Assembly: GCF_020091405.1 (NCBI RefSeq)
Contig: NZ_CP081903.1
Location: 1,054,001-1,118,000 of the forward strand
Source of the DNA: Bacteroides cellulosilyticus
Lineage (GTDB): Bacteria; Bacteroidota; Bacteroidia; Bacteroidales; Bacteroidaceae
Reading direction: 5' to 3'
Length of the DNA: 64,000 bases
Shown: in pieces, positions 61,397-64,000 of the stretch
How positions within the stretch are numbered: position 1 is the first letter of the stretch
How the letters are laid out: every line of letters begins with the position of its first letter
Program-made: the position numbers and the translations under genes
The notes under the pieces: model-generated
What the model was told of the DNA's origin: nothing
What the model saw: only the letters and a program-made list of their open reading frames with translations
Database searches by the model: none

Positions 61397-62005
61397 TCAC
61401 GTCCGTTCCGCCTTCACATAGTGCTTTTGGTTCCTTTTTCCACGGCTCTCAATCAGCCCTTTTTCTACAAAGTGCTTCAAGTCCTGGGCGGCTTTCCACT
61501 TCAGCCTGCCGGTCAGCTCGCTGTAGGTCACCCGGCTGATGTAGGCGTTGTTGTCCAGGTAATTCATCAGCAGTTTTTCCAATTCCTCCATGCTCAAGTC
61601 GCTGGATTGGCGGAACTGTACCGTCGGAACGCGTGTCAAATCTCCATTCAGCGCTTTCTTGAAGGTGGCGGAAGGACGAAAATTGACATTGTTGAAGCGG
61701 ATGGATTGGGAGCGGATATCCGTTTTTTTCGCCACCATCCGATTGCCTTTCACCTTGCCGGTAAAAAAGCCGAACTCACCGACTTCTACGCTGAACCCTT
61801 TGTTTATCCAGTCGGTTGCCGTATCAAACACACTCATCAGCACTCCTTCAATCTCTCCTTTGCGAAAGCCAATCCGTTTGGACACCAAATCCAGGAACTC
61901 ATCCGACAGGATAGTTCCCGCCGTGATAGCTTGCACATAAAGCACTTCCGTTTCGCCTTCTTTCGTGGTGAGCGAAGGTTTTTTCTTCAAATCATAATAA
62001 GCCAT
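61397..62005 (-). CDS. HU-like DNA-binding protein with winged-helix-like tail
   Basis: This 202-residue protein has an HU/IHF-like domain of the Bacteroidetes type (residues ~1-125), with FLDLVSKRIGFRKGEIEGVL, INKGFSVEVGEFGFFTGKVK and FRPSATFKKAL. The last ~65 residues (MEELEKLLMNYLDNNAYISR, then GRLKWKAAQDLKHFVEKGLI) look like a winged-helix or similar small DNA-binding domain joined to it. Such proteins probably shape DNA locally; no target is known. The 316 bases upstream contain a promoter and a paired-hairpin leader. Confidence 0.85.
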   Translation of the reverse strand: MAYYDLKKKPSLTTKEGETEVLYVQAITAGTILSDEFLDLVSKRIGFRKGEIEGVLMSVFDTATDWINKGFSVEVGEFGFFTGKVKGNRMVAKKTDIRSQSIRFNNVNFRPSATFKKALNGDLTRVPTVQFRQSSDLSMEELEKLLMNYLDNNAYISRVTYSELTGRLKWKAAQDLKHFVEKGLIESRGKRNQKHYVKAERT

Positions 62006-62153
62006 ATCTATCTGTATTTAAGTTCATTACCCTATACCGCAAAGCACTAATTCCAAGGCCGCGGAGAATAAGTTCCAAAACCGCCGGAAACAATTTTCTC
62101 CGCTACTTCAAATCAGAAGGATGGCTACAACCAGCCCATCAGACGCTTATAAA

Positions 62154-62203
62154 CATCCCATCGGCTGTATGCATACACCCGATGGGATGTATGCATACAG
62201 CCG
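62154..62203 (-). promoter_or_regulatory. Two mutually exclusive hairpins in the leader of the HU-like gene
   Basis: CATCCCATCGG (62154-62164) and CCGATGGGATG (62179-62189) can pair. CGGCTGTATGCATACA (62162-62177) and TGTATGCATACAGCCG (62188-62203) can also pair. The two stems share bases at 62162-62164 and 62188-62189, so both cannot fully form together. TGTATGCATACA is itself palindromic and repeats at a 22-bp spacing. The transcript from the -7 box at 62219-62226 would include this region. Confidence 0.65.
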
Positions 62204-62218
62204 ACCTATTTGTTACTG

Positions 62219-62226
62219 CAAAGATA
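62219..62226 (-). promoter_or_regulatory. -7 box TATCTTTG for the HU-like gene
   Basis: It fits TAnnTTTG and gives a leader of ~205 bases. The rest of the 62,006-62,321 gap holds the paired hairpins and a weak CCTGC/GCAGG stem (62291-62310) after the GH3 gene; I see no further gene. Confidence 0.65.
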
Positions 62227-62321
62227 ATTGTTTCTGCCGATAAAAGAAATTATTTGATGGGAATATAGAACATGCCATATTCCTCTTTAACCTGCATTAT
62301 TCATAGCAGGCTCAATCTTTT

Positions 62322-64000
62322 CTACTTATTCGGCGTATCCCATTTCCTGGTATCCGTACAAGTAATATTCAAAGTTTGATTACCCGTCTGTATGCGGAAG
62401 TCGCCTTTTTCCAGAATCCATTTGCCATCATAACCCACGAAAGCAAGGTCGGAACCTTTCACTTTCAGCGTAACGGTTTTCGTTTCTCCCGGTTGCAGTT
62501 CTACTTTCTCGAAAGCACGCAGGCGGCGGATATCAGGAGTCAGGGAAGCGATCAGATCGCTGCTGAACAGCAGAACACTTTCCTTGCCGATACGGTTACC
62601 GGTGTTCTTCACATCAACGGTGAAAGTAAGTACATCGTCAGCCGTAAAGTTGGTTTTATCCACTTTGAGATTACTGTAAGCATAGGTAGTGTAACTCAAT
62701 CCGTAACCAAATGCCCATTGCACGGACATCACGGCATCGTAATCATAAGCACCCGACATCTTTTCAAGGTCTTCGCACGGCTTGTAGTCGTAAGTGAACA
62801 GTGAATTGATTTCCTTCGGATAAGTATAGGGCATCTTACCGCTGAAGTTGGCGTCTCCTGCCACGAGGTTTGCCAAAGCATCGCCTCCATAGTTACCCGG
62901 AAGCATGGTGTTGATAACAGCCTTTGCCAACGGTTCTATTTCGTTGACGATGCGCGGACGGCCTTCGTTCAGAACCAAAACAACCGGCTTTCCGGTGGCA
63001 GCCAATGCTTTCACCAGATTGAGTTGGCTTTCGGAGAGGAAGAGGTTGTTCAGGTTACCCGGAGTTTCGCAATAGGAGTTCTCACCCACACAAGCGATGA
63101 TATAATCCGCATTGGCGGCAGCAGCTACGGCTTTATCTATTTCCGGAGCATTTTCTTCCCACCATGCGCCACCTTCCTTATAAGTGACACCCGGCTCATA
63201 GATGATATTGGAAGCACCGAACTTCTGAGTGAACGATTCAAGAATGGTGTTATAATCCGCCGCTAATTCATCCGCCCTGTGTCCTTGCCAAGTGTAAGAC
63301 CAGCCACCGTTGAGCGTACGCATGGAGTTGGCATTAGGGCCTGTAATCAGCAGTTTTTTATCTTTAGGCAACGGCAAGATATGATCAGTATTCTTCAATA
63401 AGACCAGAGACTCTTCGGCAGCCTGCAAAGCGGCGGCGGCATGCTCTTTACCTCCGAACAGGGGGAAATCCTTGTGATTATAAGCAGGTGTTTCGAACAA
63501 GCCCAAGCGATACTTCATGCGCAGCACGCGGCGTACAGCATCGTCAATGCGGCTCATCGGCACTTCGCCTTCTTCCACCAACTCTTTCAGGTATGTACAG
63601 AAACTCCATTCATAAGGCACCATCGACATATCGATACCGGCATTGATAGCTATCTTGATAGCCTCTTTCTTGCTGCTTGCAATCTTATCGCGGGTGTAGA
63701 GGTTATTGATATCCGCCCAGTCGGTCACAATCATGCCATCCCAGTTCAAGTCCTCTTTCAGCCACTCGGTCAGCAGCTCGTAGTTGGCATGAAAAGGAAG
63801 CCCGTTGTTCATGGCAGAGTTCACCATAACAGACAAAGCACCAGCCTTGATACCTTCCAGGAACGGAGCGAAATGTTTCTCGCGCATATCCTGCACAGTG
63901 ATGGACGAAGGGGTACGGTCTTTACCGGAAACAGGGACACCGTAACCCATATAATGCTTGATGCAGGCGGCTACTTGCTGTTTTCCTATATGGTTAGGAT
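62322..64000 (-). CDS. GH3 family glycosidase (beta-glucosidase-like), 5' end outside window
   Basis: The frame continues past base 64,000, so the N-terminal signal and first part of the TIM barrel are missing. Visible are the CIKHYMGYG segment at the window edge, the nucleophile region [10 protein letters not shown] (Asp codon about 63,720), the alpha/beta sandwich domain ([20 protein letters not shown] and [12 protein letters not shown]) and the C-terminal fibronectin III-like domain ([20 protein letters not shown]). This is the common GH3 layout for beta-glucosidase or beta-xylosidase; the substrate cannot be fixed. It ends 316 bases before the HU-like gene. Confidence 0.93.
   Translation of the reverse strand, partial: PNHIGKQQVAACIKHYMGYGVPVSGKDRTPSSITVQDMREKHFAPFLEGIKAGALSVMVNSAMNNGLPFHANYELLTEWLKEDLNWDGMIVTDWADINNLYTRDKIASSKKEAIKIAINAGIDMSMVPYEWSFCTYLKELVEEGEVPMSRIDDAVRRVLRMKYRLGLFETPAYNHKDFPLFGGKEHAAAALQAAEESLVLLKNTDHILPLPKDKKLLITGPNANSMRTLNGGWSYTWQGHRADELAADYNTILESFTQKFGASNIIYEPGVTYKEGGAWWEENAPEIDKAVAAAANADYIIACVGENSYCETPGNLNNLFLSESQLNLVKALAATGKPVVLVLNEGRPRIVNEIEPLAKAVINTMLPGNYGGDALANLVAGDANFSGKMPYTYPKEINSLFTYDYKPCEDLEKMSGAYDYDAVMSVQWAFGYGLSYTTYAYSNLKVDKTNFTADDVLTFTVDVKNTGNRIGKESVLLFSSDLIASLTPDIRRLRAFEKVELQPGETKTVTLKVKGSDLAFVGYDGKWILEKGDFRIQTGNQTLNITCTDTRKWDTPNK

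Overview
The window is chromosomal DNA from a gut-type Bacteroides (order Bacteroidales). The species cannot be fixed from sequence alone. Evidence: a SusC/SusD pair; a murein/division cluster with Bacteroides-like proteins; at least 19 upstream regions with the Bacteroides -7 box TAnnTTTG; almost no Shine-Dalgarno sequences; and an IF-2 with a very long charged N-terminus. Coding density is high. Both ends cut genes: ftsI at the left and a GH3 glycosidase at the right.

Layout. (1) 1-13,503 (+): the dcw cluster ftsI-murE-mraY-murD-ftsW-murG-murC-ftsQ-ftsA-ftsZ. It makes UDP-MurNAc-pentapeptide and lipid I/II and builds the divisome; murF and ddl are absent from this stretch. A YqeY-like gene follows. 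(2) 14,000-24,600: single genes with their own promoters. These are a PagL-like outer-membrane deacylase, recO, tRNA-Glu(TTC), rpsT, gyrB, a DUF3109 Cys-rich protein, a WG-repeat protein, gpmI and corA. (3) 24,600-28,400: a zinc-finger membrane protein, a junction of two gene remnants (LamG and HicB), a secreted beta-propeller protein and rnhB. (4) 28,500-43,770: a glycan-utilisation locus. It has a TPR/transmembrane/HTH regulator, SusC, SusD, a split LysO transporter, a GH2 beta-galactosidase, a GH63-like lipoprotein and a heparinase II (PL21) with all four catalytic residues. (5) 43,800-48,400: a membrane pyrophosphatase, two small hypothetical genes, a YbjQ protein and a CNNM/CBS protein. 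(6) 48,467-59,620 (-): one long operon rimP-nusA-infB-cvpA-sufB-sufC-[GxxExxY]-sufD-sufS, joining translation/transcription factors to Fe-S cluster assembly. (7) 59,683-64,000 (-): an AAA-like ATPase with a PD-(D/E)XK tail, an HU-like protein with a winged-helix-like tail, and the GH3 enzyme.

The least explained signal lies between the genes. Two families of repeat recur. One is inverted elements built from 7-bp words (9-bp in one case), which sometimes supply the last codons and stop of the upstream gene. The other is short arrays of palindromic units with a 22-24 bp period, each locus having its own word. The strongest single case is a 488-bp cassette inside the suf operon: a GxxExxY nuclease-fold gene bounded by 42-bp terminal inverted repeats, with a gene-less relative of the same repeat 3 kb away between infB and cvpA. 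Two promoters also sit in the spacer of long perfect inverted repeats, which looks like operator architecture.
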